50,848 nt of DNA, from contig JAEEZO010000028.1 of the NCBI GenBank assembly GCA_016291895.1, positions 1-50,848 of the forward strand, written 5' to 3'. The notes under the pieces were generated by a model. The model searched no databases. It saw only the letters and a program-made list of their open reading frames with translations, and was not told the origin of the DNA. Source of the stretch: Caryophanales bacterium. GTDB taxonomy: Bacteria > Bacillota_I > Bacilli_A > RF39 > UBA660. Position 1 is the stretch's first letter; the number at the start of each line of letters is the position of its first letter. The translations under genes and the position numbers were made by a program. This document shows positions 23,417 through 32,619 of this stretch, piece after piece.

Positions 23417-25211
23417 ATCTTGGTTCACCAAATAAATCACTTGGAACTGATGAAATAAAATTACCAGGTTGTTTGATACCTAATCCATATAAAACAATGG
23501 ATGCAACATCACGATTTCTAATACCACTTGTAAATCTTGTTTTATTAACAGAATGACCTCGTACTGCAACAACCGTTGATAATTCTTCTTTACTATTTCC
23601 GCCATGACTACCTCTTGTTTCACCATGATCAGCAACTAAAATAAGTAATGTATCATCAAGCATTCTCTTTTCTACAATCTTATTATATATTTCACCAACT
23701 AAGCCATCGATATATTTAAGTTTATTATAATATTCACTACTAAAGCCACCATGAGCATGAGCAGCTGCATCTACTTCATCAAAATGAATGAATAATAAAG
23801 TTGGTTTCGTTGAATCTAAATATGATTTAACTAAATTCGTAACACCTTTATCCGAACCAGAACTTTGTTTTTTAACATTCAAATCTGTTTCAATAATACC
23901 ATGATTAATTGGATTCCAATGAACGATTGATGCTAAATTAGCATCAGGATATGCCTTACGTACATAATAGAAAATTGAATGATTAGCTGAACTTGAATCT
24001 CGTTGTTTAGCAGCAATGGAATCATTAGTAAAACCATGCGTTTTACATGCAACACCGGTTAAAATAGATCCCCAGTTTTGGGCACTAATTGTTATATCTT
24101 CTGATCTTCCATCATGCCTAAATGCATAATTACCAAAAATCTTATCAAAGTTTGGTGAATCAACTTTAGAGAAAGCAGCACCTGCTCCATCCACACCAAT
24201 AATAATGACATGTTTATAAGCACCAAAACTATCATATTTTTCAATAGTTGTTTTACAAGTAACCGTCTTCTTTATGTTATCTTTATCAATAACAGTTACT
24301 TTATTTTCACGATATTGTTTATTAAACTTATGAGGATTATCTGTAGCTTCTACTCCATTATAATAATATTTATTAATATCTTTATTAGCAGTTACAGAAA
24401 TCGTTGTTTCTCTATTTTTTACAATAGCACTACAAGATACTTCAAGAGGTTTTATAATACCGGTTACCTCTACTTTTCTTTCTAATCTATTTCCGTATTT
24501 ATCAATAATTATGAAACTATAAGTACCATTTTCACTAAAAGAATATGTACTATTTTCATTTTTCTCTGTTCCATCAGGTAAAACATATGAACTTACTTTA
24601 CTACTATCCATTGTAATTGATGCCGTAATCGAATCAAACTTACCACCTGAATCATATTGAACTATAAAATAATCTTTAAAGTCACTAACATGTAATCTTC
24701 TTTCTAATGACTTTTTCAAATCTGGACTAAGATAACTTATGCGACACAAACCATTTCTAGACATATCACAACTATTATAAACTTTGACGTTTTCTGAACA
24801 ATCTACTCCATCTAAATATGCAGTTACCATTGGATCATCATATTTACCATTTAACAAAATATAAACATCAGTTTCTCCATTAAGCGTAAAGACTCTAAAT
24901 TTCCCAACTTTTATTTCTCTTGTTAATACTTTTTTTCCATATTTATAAGTTCTTTTGTAGGTTCCTTCTTCATTAATATTAATATTATCTTCAACAACAA
25001 CTTCACTAGATAAATCTTCATCACCACGTTTAATTATAAAACCTGGATCATAAAACTCTTCACCAATATTTAGTTTTATTACTTTATCACCTTTTAATTC
25101 AAATACTACACTATTTGCATTTACGATTAATAAAATGGCGAACACAATTATTGAAAGTATTAAAATACCAATAATAATATCAATTGTCTGAACCCTTTTC
25201 TTTTTCTTCAT
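23415..25211 (-). CDS. Membrane-anchored alkaline-phosphatase-superfamily protein with Ig-like N-terminal domains
   Basis: 598 residues. Basic N-terminus, helix at about 13-33, then two or three small beta domains (about 34-320). The first has GDKVIKLNIGEEFYDPGF, typical of DUF5011-like bacterial Ig domains. The C-terminal 270 residues match type I phosphodiesterase/nucleotide pyrophosphatase: HVIIIGVDGAGAAF (metal Asp), NWGSILTG (nucleophile region), FIHFDEVDAAAHAHG and VADHGETRGSHGG (metal Asp-His). It should act outside the cell on phosphate mono- or diesters; the substrate is unknown. Confidence 0.8.
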   Translation of the reverse strand: MKKKKRVQTIDIIIGILILSIIVFAILLIVNANSVVFELKGDKVIKLNIGEEFYDPGFIIKRGDEDLSSEVVVEDNININEEGTYKRTYKYGKKVLTREIKVGKFRVFTLNGETDVYILLNGKYDDPMVTAYLDGVDCSENVKVYNSCDMSRNGLCRISYLSPDLKKSLERRLHVSDFKDYFIVQYDSGGKFDSITASITMDSSKVSSYVLPDGTEKNENSTYSFSENGTYSFIIIDKYGNRLERKVEVTGIIKPLEVSCSAIVKNRETTISVTANKDINKYYYNGVEATDNPHKFNKQYRENKVTVIDKDNIKKTVTCKTTIEKYDSFGAYKHVIIIGVDGAGAAFSKVDSPNFDKIFGNYAFRHDGRSEDITISAQNWGSILTGVACKTHGFTNDSIAAKQRDSSSANHSIFYYVRKAYPDANLASIVHWNPINHGIIETDLNVKKQSSGSDKGVTNLVKSYLDSTKPTLLFIHFDEVDAAAHAHGGFSSEYYNKLKYIDGLVGEIYNKIVEKRMLDDTLLILVADHGETRGSHGGNSKEELSTVVAVRGHSVNKTRFTSGIRNRDVASIVLYGLGIKQPGNFISSVPSDLFGEPR

Positions 25212-25232
25212 AAGGACCTACTATATTATTAT

Positions 25233-25241
25233 ATTATAACA
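25233..25241 (-). promoter_or_regulatory. Extended -10 promoter of the phosphodiesterase-like gene
   Basis: Minus-strand TGTTATAAT, about 22 nt upstream of the start. Confidence 0.5.
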
Positions 25242-25255
25242 CATTTAAAACTATT

Positions 25256-25738
25256 TTATATCTTCTTAATACCTGTAACCATACGAAGATGATAACCATC
25301 TTTAAAATAAAATTTAAGGGCATTATCATTATAAGCAAAAATATCGACAAGAATATATTCACAATCTTTACTCTTAAAATATTCTTCCATTTTTCCCATT
25401 AAGGCTTTTCCAATACCTTTACTTCTTGTTTTCTTTGTTACAATTAACTCTATTATTTCTCCTCTTCTAGGACACTTATAATCTAAGTAATCATATTCAG
25501 AATAAGGAGGAATCGTTCCCATTATTAAACCAATAGCTTTATCCTTTTCAACTGCTAAATAACATTTACCATCATTATCTTTAACATCTAATAAATCAAT
25601 CAAAGCCATCTTTTCATGATATTCAGAATGAACATGATCTAACTCATCTTGATCAATAGAAACAAGATATTCTTCTAGTTCTGTAAGTAAATCACGTACA
25701 TCTTCTAAATATTTTTCTTCATATTCAATTATTTCCAT
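25256..25738 (-). CDS. GNAT-family N-acetyltransferase
   Basis: 160 residues from ATG 25738 (GTGGGAG upstream; a GTG at 25750 overlaps that site). GNAT motif A is visible as RRGEIIELIVTKKTRSKGIGKALM, with the acetyl-CoA pyrophosphate loop RSKGIGKA. Motif B lies in CEYILVDIFAYNDNALKFYFKDGY. Acceptor unknown. It is separated from addA by a hairpin at 25765-25790. Confidence 0.87.
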   Translation of the reverse strand: MEIIEYEEKYLEDVRDLLTELEEYLVSIDQDELDHVHSEYHEKMALIDLLDVKDNDGKCYLAVEKDKAIGLIMGTIPPYSEYDYLDYKCPRRGEIIELIVTKKTRSKGIGKALMGKMEEYFKSKDCEYILVDIFAYNDNALKFYFKDGYHLRMVTGIKKI

Positions 25739-25764
25739 AACAACTCCCACTTCATTATATTATA

Positions 25765-25790
25765 AAAACCTCTACTTTTATAGAGGTTTT
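25765..25790 (-). terminator. Hairpin at the end of addA
   Basis: Ten-bp stem AAAACCTCTA/TAGAGGTTTT (25765-25774, 25781-25790) overlapping the addA stop codon and followed by five T on the minus strand. Confidence 0.65.
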
Positions 25791-28700
25791 ACTTCACGAT
25801 AAGTTGAATCCATTATTGAATATAAATAACAATTAACTTTTTTATTAGATAATTCACTAATATATTTACGATAACCATTTAATTGTTTATCATACAAAAG
25901 ATCATCAATATTCTTTAATTTATAATCAATAATATCATAGTGATCATTATATTCTACTAATAAATCAATAAATCCATGTTTAACTTCATTATCTTCTTGA
26001 TAAATAAATTCATATTCTTTATAGAATTTAGCTTTATCTTTATTACTTAATAAATCACTATTTAAGAATATTTTTATTTTTTCTTGATATTCATTTTCAA
26101 TTAAAGAATAATCTGGATTGTTAAAATCTAATACTTCTAAATAATAATGAACTTTAGTACCAAAAGACATAATATCACTTTTATCTTTATTAATAAGTGA
26201 GATATTACTTTTAGAAAAATGACTTTCTGTTAATTCTTGTTTTTCTTCTAATTCATATTCAAATGTTTCAATATAATCATTTGTCTTTTTAAACTTTTTA
26301 AAGACATCACCTTCACTAGGAAGTAAATAATCTTTTGATAAATTAAGACTATTAATATCAATACTTTTTATATAATTAGATAATTTTTCTTTAATAGAAT
26401 TCATCATATCACTAAATGATTTATAAGATAATCTTTCTTCATTACTTATAACACCATTTACTTCATCTATTTCACCATCATCTTCTGGTAAGACAAAAAT
26501 CATTTTTTCTTTAACTCTTGTTAATGATACATAGAATAATCTAATCTTTTCACTTATTTCTTCTTTCGTATAATTATATTTAAATAAATCACGATAGAAT
26601 GTATTACCAATACCTTCCATATTAAATGGTGAGATAATACCTAGTTTATTATCATAAATAAACTTCTCTTTTAAATCACTTGTATTAAAAGCACTTGTTA
26701 ACCCTGGAAAATAACATATATGATATTCAAGACCTTTAGATTTATGAATCGTCATTATCTTAACACTTGTATTATCATCTTTCGATAAAGAGAATTTAAT
26801 ATCACTATCATTTTCAAAAATCTTATCTAAATAATTAACAAAGTCTAAATAAGTATAGCCTAAAGTATTAAGATTACTACATAGATCATATAAATAATCA
26901 ATCTTAATATAATTATCTTTAATATCACCTATTTTAATAATTTTATTATATATATTAAATTCATTAATGATTTCATCAAAAATATCTGTTAATGATTTAG
27001 AATTTATATTAATACTTATTTTTTCAATAATTTTCATTATTTCTGTATCATTAAAAGAATCATTTTTGATAATGTTAAATAGATAATCATCATCATATTC
27101 AAATAAGAAACTTCTTCCAATTGATAAAAATGAATAAGTTAGTTCTTCTTTTGTTTTCTTATTAACATAAATATCTAATAATTTATAAATATTTTTAATT
27201 ACTAATAATAAATTACTACTAGTTAATTGTTCATCTCTAAATATTGATAATGGTATTTGTTCATATAAAAATATTTTTTTATATAAATCAAAATTAGTAC
27301 TACGATCTATTAAAATACAAAAATCATTAAAAGTAACATCACGTAAGATATTTAAGTCTTTATCAAATACTTGATAGTGATTATTAACTTTATCTTTTAT
27401 ATCTTTAGCGATTATAAAAGCTTCTATTTCATGACGTTTATAACCTAATTCTTTATCATATGGATAAGTATATATTTCCATATTATAATTTTGATTAGTT
27501 TTACCTTCATTATCATAACTAATATTACCCGCAACCATTCTATGAGATTCCGTGTAGTTAGCGCCACCAATATAATCATCCATAATATAATCAAAGATTA
27601 AATTAACATTATCAAGAACTTCTTTTCGTGATCTAAAGTTTTTAAGTAAATCAATTTTTAATCCACCATCACCAGTTGAATAATTATTATATTTACTTCT
27701 AAAAATATCAGGGTTAGCGTTTCTAAAACGATAAATAGATTGTTTGATATCACCAACCATATAGATATTATTATTACCAATTAAGTTAATAAAATATTCT
27801 TGTAAATCGTTAGTATCTTGATATTCATCAACGAGTATTTCTTTAAAATAATCACGTAGTTCAAGTCTTATATTTTCATTTTCTTCGACTACTTTAATTG
27901 CAAGTTTACTAATATCTATAAAATCATATAAATCATTATTAAATTTAAATTCATTTATTTTATTATTAAGTTTTCTAATTAAATTTATTAATTCATTAAC
28001 ATAATCTTTAGTTAATAAATAAGTATCAATTAATTCTTCTTCACTACTATATTTAGTATACTCTCTAACTTCTTTTAATAAGTCACTAATTATACCTTTT
28101 TTATTTTTTACTATTTCTTCACTATTTCTTGGAAGATTAGGAAGTTTATCTGGAATACTATTTTTTATTGATAAATAATCATTACTATTAATTAAATTAT
28201 TTAATGAATCTAATAACTTACTATAATAATCACCATCAACATATAAAGAAATATCTGATAAATTATTATTTATTTCATTAATCTTTCCTTTAATAATCGA
28301 AACATAATCTAATAAATTATTCTTAATATTATCAAGATTATAGAAATTATCTAAATATGTGTCTAGATAATTATCCATATCATATTTCATATTTAATTTA
28401 TCTAATAAATTTAAGATTGTTTTTTTAATTGATTTATCATCTTTAACACAAAAGTCGCTTATTAACTTTGTAAATAAAGGGTCTCTCTTTTCATACTCTT
28501 CTTCAAGTAATTCATCAAGTAACTCTGATACTTTAATCTTTAAAATATTTTCATCAATAATATTAATATTACGACTAACATTTAATAGATGATGATACTT
28601 TTTAACAAGAGATAATGAATAACTATCAAATGTCGTTATAAAGCTACTATCTATTAAATTAACTTGTTCAACTAAATTATTTTTAACAAGTTTCTTTCTT

Positions 28701-28894
28701 ATCCTTCGCTTCATCTCTTCAGCAGCTGCTCTTGTAAAAGTTAGAATAAGCATCTCATTAATAGGTATACCACTTTTAACATGTTCAAGTACTCTTTCTG
28801 ATAATACTAATGTTTTACCACTACCAGCTCCAGCAGAAACAATAATGTTTTTACCAGTTTCATAAATTGCATCATTCTGTTCCTTCGTCCACAT
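25778..28894 (-). CDS. addA: ATP-dependent helicase/nuclease subunit A
   Basis: 1038 residues from ATG 28894; the frame is open to a GTG at 28903, but that GTG lies in the AAGGTGAGA Shine-Dalgarno. UvrD-type helicase: Q motif WTKEQNDAI, Walker A SAGAGSGKT, motif Ia LTFTRAAAEEMKRR, Walker B EILVDEYQDTN, motif III GDIKQSIYRFRNA, and motif V-VI MTIHKSKGLEY and RLFYVSLTR. The C-terminal RecB-type nuclease contains GTKVHYYLE and DIIDYKLK. With AddB it processes double-strand breaks for RecA. Shorter than B. subtilis AddA (about 1230). It overlaps addB by 23 nt. Confidence 0.95.
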   Translation of the reverse strand: MWTKEQNDAIYETGKNIIVSAGAGSGKTLVLSERVLEHVKSGIPINEMLILTFTRAAAEEMKRRIRKKLVKNNLVEQVNLIDSSFITTFDSYSLSLVKKYHHLLNVSRNINIIDENILKIKVSELLDELLEEEYEKRDPLFTKLISDFCVKDDKSIKKTILNLLDKLNMKYDMDNYLDTYLDNFYNLDNIKNNLLDYVSIIKGKINEINNNLSDISLYVDGDYYSKLLDSLNNLINSNDYLSIKNSIPDKLPNLPRNSEEIVKNKKGIISDLLKEVREYTKYSSEEELIDTYLLTKDYVNELINLIRKLNNKINEFKFNNDLYDFIDISKLAIKVVEENENIRLELRDYFKEILVDEYQDTNDLQEYFINLIGNNNIYMVGDIKQSIYRFRNANPDIFRSKYNNYSTGDGGLKIDLLKNFRSRKEVLDNVNLIFDYIMDDYIGGANYTESHRMVAGNISYDNEGKTNQNYNMEIYTYPYDKELGYKRHEIEAFIIAKDIKDKVNNHYQVFDKDLNILRDVTFNDFCILIDRSTNFDLYKKIFLYEQIPLSIFRDEQLTSSNLLLVIKNIYKLLDIYVNKKTKEELTYSFLSIGRSFLFEYDDDYLFNIIKNDSFNDTEIMKIIEKISININSKSLTDIFDEIINEFNIYNKIIKIGDIKDNYIKIDYLYDLCSNLNTLGYTYLDFVNYLDKIFENDSDIKFSLSKDDNTSVKIMTIHKSKGLEYHICYFPGLTSAFNTSDLKEKFIYDNKLGIISPFNMEGIGNTFYRDLFKYNYTKEEISEKIRLFYVSLTRVKEKMIFVLPEDDGEIDEVNGVISNEERLSYKSFSDMMNSIKEKLSNYIKSIDINSLNLSKDYLLPSEGDVFKKFKKTNDYIETFEYELEEKQELTESHFSKSNISLINKDKSDIMSFGTKVHYYLEVLDFNNPDYSLIENEYQEKIKIFLNSDLLSNKDKAKFYKEYEFIYQEDNEVKHGFIDLLVEYNDHYDIIDYKLKNIDDLLYDKQLNGYRKYISELSNKKVNCYLYSIMDSTYREVKPL

Positions 28895-31211
28895 TAGTCT
28901 CACCTTCTAACTTTATATATTCTTTATTCTTTTCAGAAAGATAACATATATCTTTATATTTACAGAATTCACAAGAAACATTAACATCATTAACAATTTT
29001 AGGATTAATTGGAAATTCGGCATTAAGAATTAAGTCTGTACCTTTTTTAATATTGTCATCAACAATATTAACAATATTTTTAAATTCATCGCTTGATAAT
29101 ATTTTAGAATTACTTGTAAACTCACCATCTTTTTTAAGTTTTAATCCTTTTATCATTTCACTATTTTCATAACTACTATCAAAGATACTTAGATATTCTT
29201 TATTATTTAAACTATATCCACATAATTTTAAATTATCTTTCTTTAATTCAAGATAGCTCTTCTTATCATCTCTTTTGATTTCATTATCTAAGATATGTTG
29301 TAGATAAAAACCAACGACAACTGGGTTATCAAATAACTTACTCTTCTCAATTAAATATAAATACACAGGTAGTTGCATAGATAAACCAAGAGGCAATTTA
29401 GATAAATTAATATCAATATTCCCTGTTTTATAATCAATAATACTAACTAATGTTTTATCATTATAAGCATCATACATAATCTTATCAACGAAACCTTTAA
29501 AATATACTAAAGGACTATCTTTAATTAATATTTGAATCTTTTCTTCAAACATCTCTTTATTTAAACCTGTTAATAATTGATATTCATTTAATACTTTTAA
29601 AATGAATTCTAAATCAGGTTTTAATTTATCAATAAAGAATTTTTCTTTGTTACTAAATTCATACTTTGATACAAAACCTTTGTAACATTCATCCATGTTA
29701 AAATCATCATCATTTTTATGACTTAGAACATCATGAAATAAACTACCTATTCTCGTTGAAAATGTTTCATCATATAAATCAATATCAAGAATATTTGTTA
29801 AATAATATTTAAAACCACATTTATAGTAACTATCAATACTACTATAAGATAATGTTAACTTATTATCTAAATATTCAATTAATGATTCTTTATTAATCTT
29901 ATTGTAACTATTATCATATGATAAATAATTAAGTTTACCATAAGAACTATATAATCGATTAATATCTTCACTAAATAATCCATATTTAATAAAATTATCA
30001 ATTTTATCAATATATCTTACTTTATTATAATCTTCACTATAATCGTAATTAGATTCATATTTAACTTCTTTTATCTTCATATCCTCTAAAAGGGTTGATG
30101 GATAAAAAGATGCAAAAGGACTTTGATCTTTATAAGAAATATAAAGATTCTTAATATTCGATAAATACGCTAATGTATTATTTTTAGATAACATATTTAA
30201 TTCATTAGAATTAGACATATTAACAAGACCTTTAATATTATCAGTAATATAATCAATATCATTATAAATAGTAGGGATTGTACCATTATTAAATCCTATT
30301 AAAAAAACATATTTACTATCATCAATATAATTAAATAAATCAACAAAATTTAAAACATTATTATATTTAATAGATGGTAGTTTTGTATTTAATAAATCAT
30401 CATAAATAAGTTCTTTAACATCATATAAATTAGTATCATTATATTTATTTAAAATATTAACTAAAACACCATATAAGTTACTTTCATTATCAAGCTTATT
30501 AAAGATTTCTTCTCTATCTTTTTGATCAACAATCATTTGATAGAAGTCTTTAACTATCGTTGTACCCATAATACTATCATTATTAATATCCGAAATAGGA
30601 ATATGATAAAACTTACTAAATCTTTTTAAATAAGAATAGTATTCACTAGTTACATTCATTAAATAAATATCATTAATACTAATACCTTTTTTAATTAAAT
30701 CAACAATGGTATTAAAAACAAATTCTAATTCACTATTAACATCATCAAAGTGATATATATTATATTCTTTATCAATAAGTTTATATGGAATAATAGTTGC
30801 TTTAGAAAACATATTATTATAAAATTTATCTAACTTTCCATAACCGTAAATAACAGTGTTCCAGTTTAAATATTTTTTAAATAAAGGATTATAAATTAAA
30901 AGATTATTACTATCTAATTCTTTTTTTATAGAAACTAAATAATCTAGTTTTTCATTATTATATTTCTTATCACTAACATAATATAAATTTTCGATTAATT
31001 CTTTAGCGTTTGGTACCTTTAATCGATATTTATCTACTAAATAATCAATTGCATGATAATCATAATCAAACAATAAATTCTTTTTATATTCATTTATTGT
31101 CATAAACTTAAGATTAATAATTAATTTATTTTTTGTTAAATAATCTAATATATTATTTTTATAATCTAATGGACATATTATTAAAGTTTCATCCTTTACA
31201 AAATCAAACAT
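28872..31211 (-). CDS. addB: ATP-dependent nuclease subunit B (short AddB/RexB type)
   Basis: 779 residues, against about 1150 in B. subtilis AddB. I see no Walker A at the N-terminus, so the inactive-helicase region looks cut down. The C-terminal nuclease domain is well kept: SYSSIDSYYKCGFKYYL, RIGSLFHDVL, SIIDYKTGN (catalytic Asp and Lys) and the closing CEFCKYKDICYL. That closing motif supplies three Cys which, with the Cys in YYKCGF, form the 4Fe-4S staple typical of AddB. It is first in the addBA operon and divergent from the 31297 gene. Confidence 0.9.
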   Translation of the reverse strand: MFDFVKDETLIICPLDYKNNILDYLTKNKLIINLKFMTINEYKKNLLFDYDYHAIDYLVDKYRLKVPNAKELIENLYYVSDKKYNNEKLDYLVSIKKELDSNNLLIYNPLFKKYLNWNTVIYGYGKLDKFYNNMFSKATIIPYKLIDKEYNIYHFDDVNSELEFVFNTIVDLIKKGISINDIYLMNVTSEYYSYLKRFSKFYHIPISDINNDSIMGTTIVKDFYQMIVDQKDREEIFNKLDNESNLYGVLVNILNKYNDTNLYDVKELIYDDLLNTKLPSIKYNNVLNFVDLFNYIDDSKYVFLIGFNNGTIPTIYNDIDYITDNIKGLVNMSNSNELNMLSKNNTLAYLSNIKNLYISYKDQSPFASFYPSTLLEDMKIKEVKYESNYDYSEDYNKVRYIDKIDNFIKYGLFSEDINRLYSSYGKLNYLSYDNSYNKINKESLIEYLDNKLTLSYSSIDSYYKCGFKYYLTNILDIDLYDETFSTRIGSLFHDVLSHKNDDDFNMDECYKGFVSKYEFSNKEKFFIDKLKPDLEFILKVLNEYQLLTGLNKEMFEEKIQILIKDSPLVYFKGFVDKIMYDAYNDKTLVSIIDYKTGNIDINLSKLPLGLSMQLPVYLYLIEKSKLFDNPVVVGFYLQHILDNEIKRDDKKSYLELKKDNLKLCGYSLNNKEYLSIFDSSYENSEMIKGLKLKKDGEFTSNSKILSSDEFKNIVNIVDDNIKKGTDLILNAEFPINPKIVNDVNVSCEFCKYKDICYLSEKNKEYIKLEGETNVDEGTE

Positions 31212-31268
31212 ATTATCACCATATTAATTATAATATATCTAAAAATATTAATAAAGATTTTTACATTG

Positions 31269-31277
31269 TGTTATAAT
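31269..31277 (+). promoter_or_regulatory. Extended -10 promoter of the small membrane protein gene
   Basis: TGTTATAAT (31269-31277), with the predicted transcript start near 31284 and AGGAGG at 31287-31292. Confidence 0.5.
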
Positions 31278-31296
31278 AGATATGATAGGAGGACAT

Positions 31297-31617
31297 ATGT
31301 ATAACAATCCAAGTGTTCCGCCAACACCAGTTTATGGACCAAATGTTCCAGTTCAACCTGTTTATGGAGGGCAACCAGTATATCAAGATACAACTCCACT
31401 TTCTGCATGGGCTTATGTAGGATATATGGTCTTATTTGCCATTCCCCTTGTCGGTTTTATAATGATGTTAGTTTTCGCTTTTGGTGATGGAAACATCAAT
31501 CGTAAAAACTTTGCAAGAGGTTATTTAATACTAGGTTTAATTGGATTTGTAATTGGATTCATTATGGTTTTGGCATTTGGAGCTTCAATTAACGAACTAT
31601 TTAGCGAATATTTATAA
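31297..31617 (+). CDS. Small membrane protein with a Pro/Tyr-rich N-terminus
   Basis: 106 residues from ATG 31297, chosen because AGGAGG (31287-31292) lies 4 nt upstream and inside the longer frame from 31282. The first 35 residues are rich in Pro, Val, Tyr and Gln (two PVYG motifs and a PVYQ) and probably disordered and cytosolic. Two transmembrane helices follow (about 41-65 and 79-100), joined by a loop DGNINRKNFARGY. The NRKNFARGYL loop with two helices is common in small Firmicutes membrane proteins of unknown function. Monocistronic. Confidence 0.72.
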   Translation: MYNNPSVPPTPVYGPNVPVQPVYGGQPVYQDTTPLSAWAYVGYMVLFAIPLVGFIMMLVFAFGDGNINRKNFARGYLILGLIGFVIGFIMVLAFGASINELFSEYL

Positions 31618-31643
31618 AAAAAGAGCTTTCTAGCTCTTTTTTT
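31616..31643. terminator. Bidirectional terminator
   Basis: Twelve-bp stem (arms 31616-31627 and 31632-31643, loop TTCT) between convergent genes, with a T run on the plus strand and A run upstream. Confidence 0.85.
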
Positions 31644-32100
31644 CATTTTCATGTAATATTAAACTTTCATATAATAAATCAACAATATAATTACTATATT
31701 CAAGATTATATTTTTTTATTAAATTATTAATTAAATCATCTGAATAATCCATATCTAAGTATTTAGCGATGGATTCTTTTTTATTTTTAACTTTACTTAA
31801 ATAACTATTAGTATACTTATTATCAAGAATAAGCAATGGTAAATTCTTACTCCATTTAATGAACTCTTTTATTATTTCATCTTTTTCATTAACATAAATA
31901 AATTTATCATTATCATAACTAATTAAATCTACTAAATCTTTATTAGTTATTAAATCATTATTAAGACGATAATCAAAACGATCTATTAAATTAAATCCTT
32001 TAAGTTTCAAAGCAGATAGTTGAATAATATCCCCTTTTGATGAATCACTATGAGTTGGTATTATTTCTACAATTATATATTTATCTTTATTAATATTCAT
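31630..32100 (-). CDS. Degenerate DnaQ-fold (DEDD exonuclease-like) protein
   Basis: 156 residues. The order of strands resembles a DnaQ-like exonuclease: KYIIVEIIPTHSDSSKGDII then QLSALKLKGFNLIDRFDY matches the first strands (DxETTG...RIIEIGAVKV...DRFxxxI), and LPLLILDNKYTNSYL matches the HNAxFDxxFL strand. The catalytic acids are not kept: the DxE pair becomes Glu-Ile-Ile and the third Asp becomes Thr. If the assignment is right it is a non-catalytic binding protein. It overlaps the dUTPase gene by 11 nt, so the two are co-translated. Confidence 0.5.
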   Translation of the reverse strand: MNINKDKYIIVEIIPTHSDSSKGDIIQLSALKLKGFNLIDRFDYRLNNDLITNKDLVDLISYDNDKFIYVNEKDEIIKEFIKWSKNLPLLILDNKYTNSYLSKVKNKKESIAKYLDMDYSDDLINNLIKKYNLEYSNYIVDLLYESLILHENEKKS

Positions 32101-32569
32101 TTATTAGTCTCTCCGTATCTTTATTTATTTTTGATAAACAAGCTTCTACTAATTCATCACTTGTAATATCAAGTTTATTAGTTAATTTAACTAATTGAAA
32201 TAAAATCTCTTTTAATGAATTAATATCATCACTAAAATATAGATTACTAGCTAGATTAAACATACGCGCAAAAGTATCATTAATATCACTTAATATTGGA
32301 TAATCTAAATCATTTAATTCTAGATTGTAATAATGATATAAACATAAAGTCATAATTATGCAATCTGCATACTCTTCAAGGACTAATTCTTTATTCATTT
32401 TTTTCTTTGTCCAATATTTAAAACATTTAGTCTCATTAGCAAATTCTGCTATTTCAACAATAAGTTCCAACTTATTCTTTTTAAACATATCTTTATCACT
32501 ATCAAATTTATTAATAAAGATATCATCTAATTCATTATTTTTTTGGTAAACTTCTAATAAAAATTTCAT
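32090..32569 (-). CDS. Dimeric (all-alpha) dUTP diphosphatase
   Basis: 159 residues, all helical. KLELIVEIAEFANETKCFKYW carries the first ExxE metal motif and ELVLEEYADCIIMTLCL carries the second (ExxD). This is the signature of the MazG-related dUTPase_2 family. It hydrolyses dUTP to dUMP, which keeps uracil out of DNA and supplies thymidylate synthesis. The start follows AAAGAGG. It heads a two-gene unit with the degenerate DnaQ-like gene. Confidence 0.85.
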   Translation of the reverse strand: MKFLLEVYQKNNELDDIFINKFDSDKDMFKKNKLELIVEIAEFANETKCFKYWTKKKMNKELVLEEYADCIIMTLCLYHYYNLELNDLDYPILSDINDTFARMFNLASNLYFSDDINSLKEILFQLVKLTNKLDITSDELVEACLSKINKDTERLINEY

Positions 32570-32595
32570 ATAAACCTCTTTGTTAATATAACATA

Positions 32596-32618
32596 AAAGA
32601 GTGACTAAGTCACTCTTT
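32596..32618 (-). terminator. Hairpin terminator of the 32620..35088 gene
   Basis: Ten-bp stem AAAGAGTGAC/GTCACTCTTT (32596-32605, 32609-32618) with a 3-nt loop, followed by TTTT on the minus strand. Confidence 0.65.
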
Positions 32619-32619
32619 A

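Noticed and set aside
24210..24485. Plus-strand open frame inside the phosphodiesterase-like gene
   Set aside because: Low-complexity Phe/Ile/Tyr product typical of an AT-rich antisense shadow.
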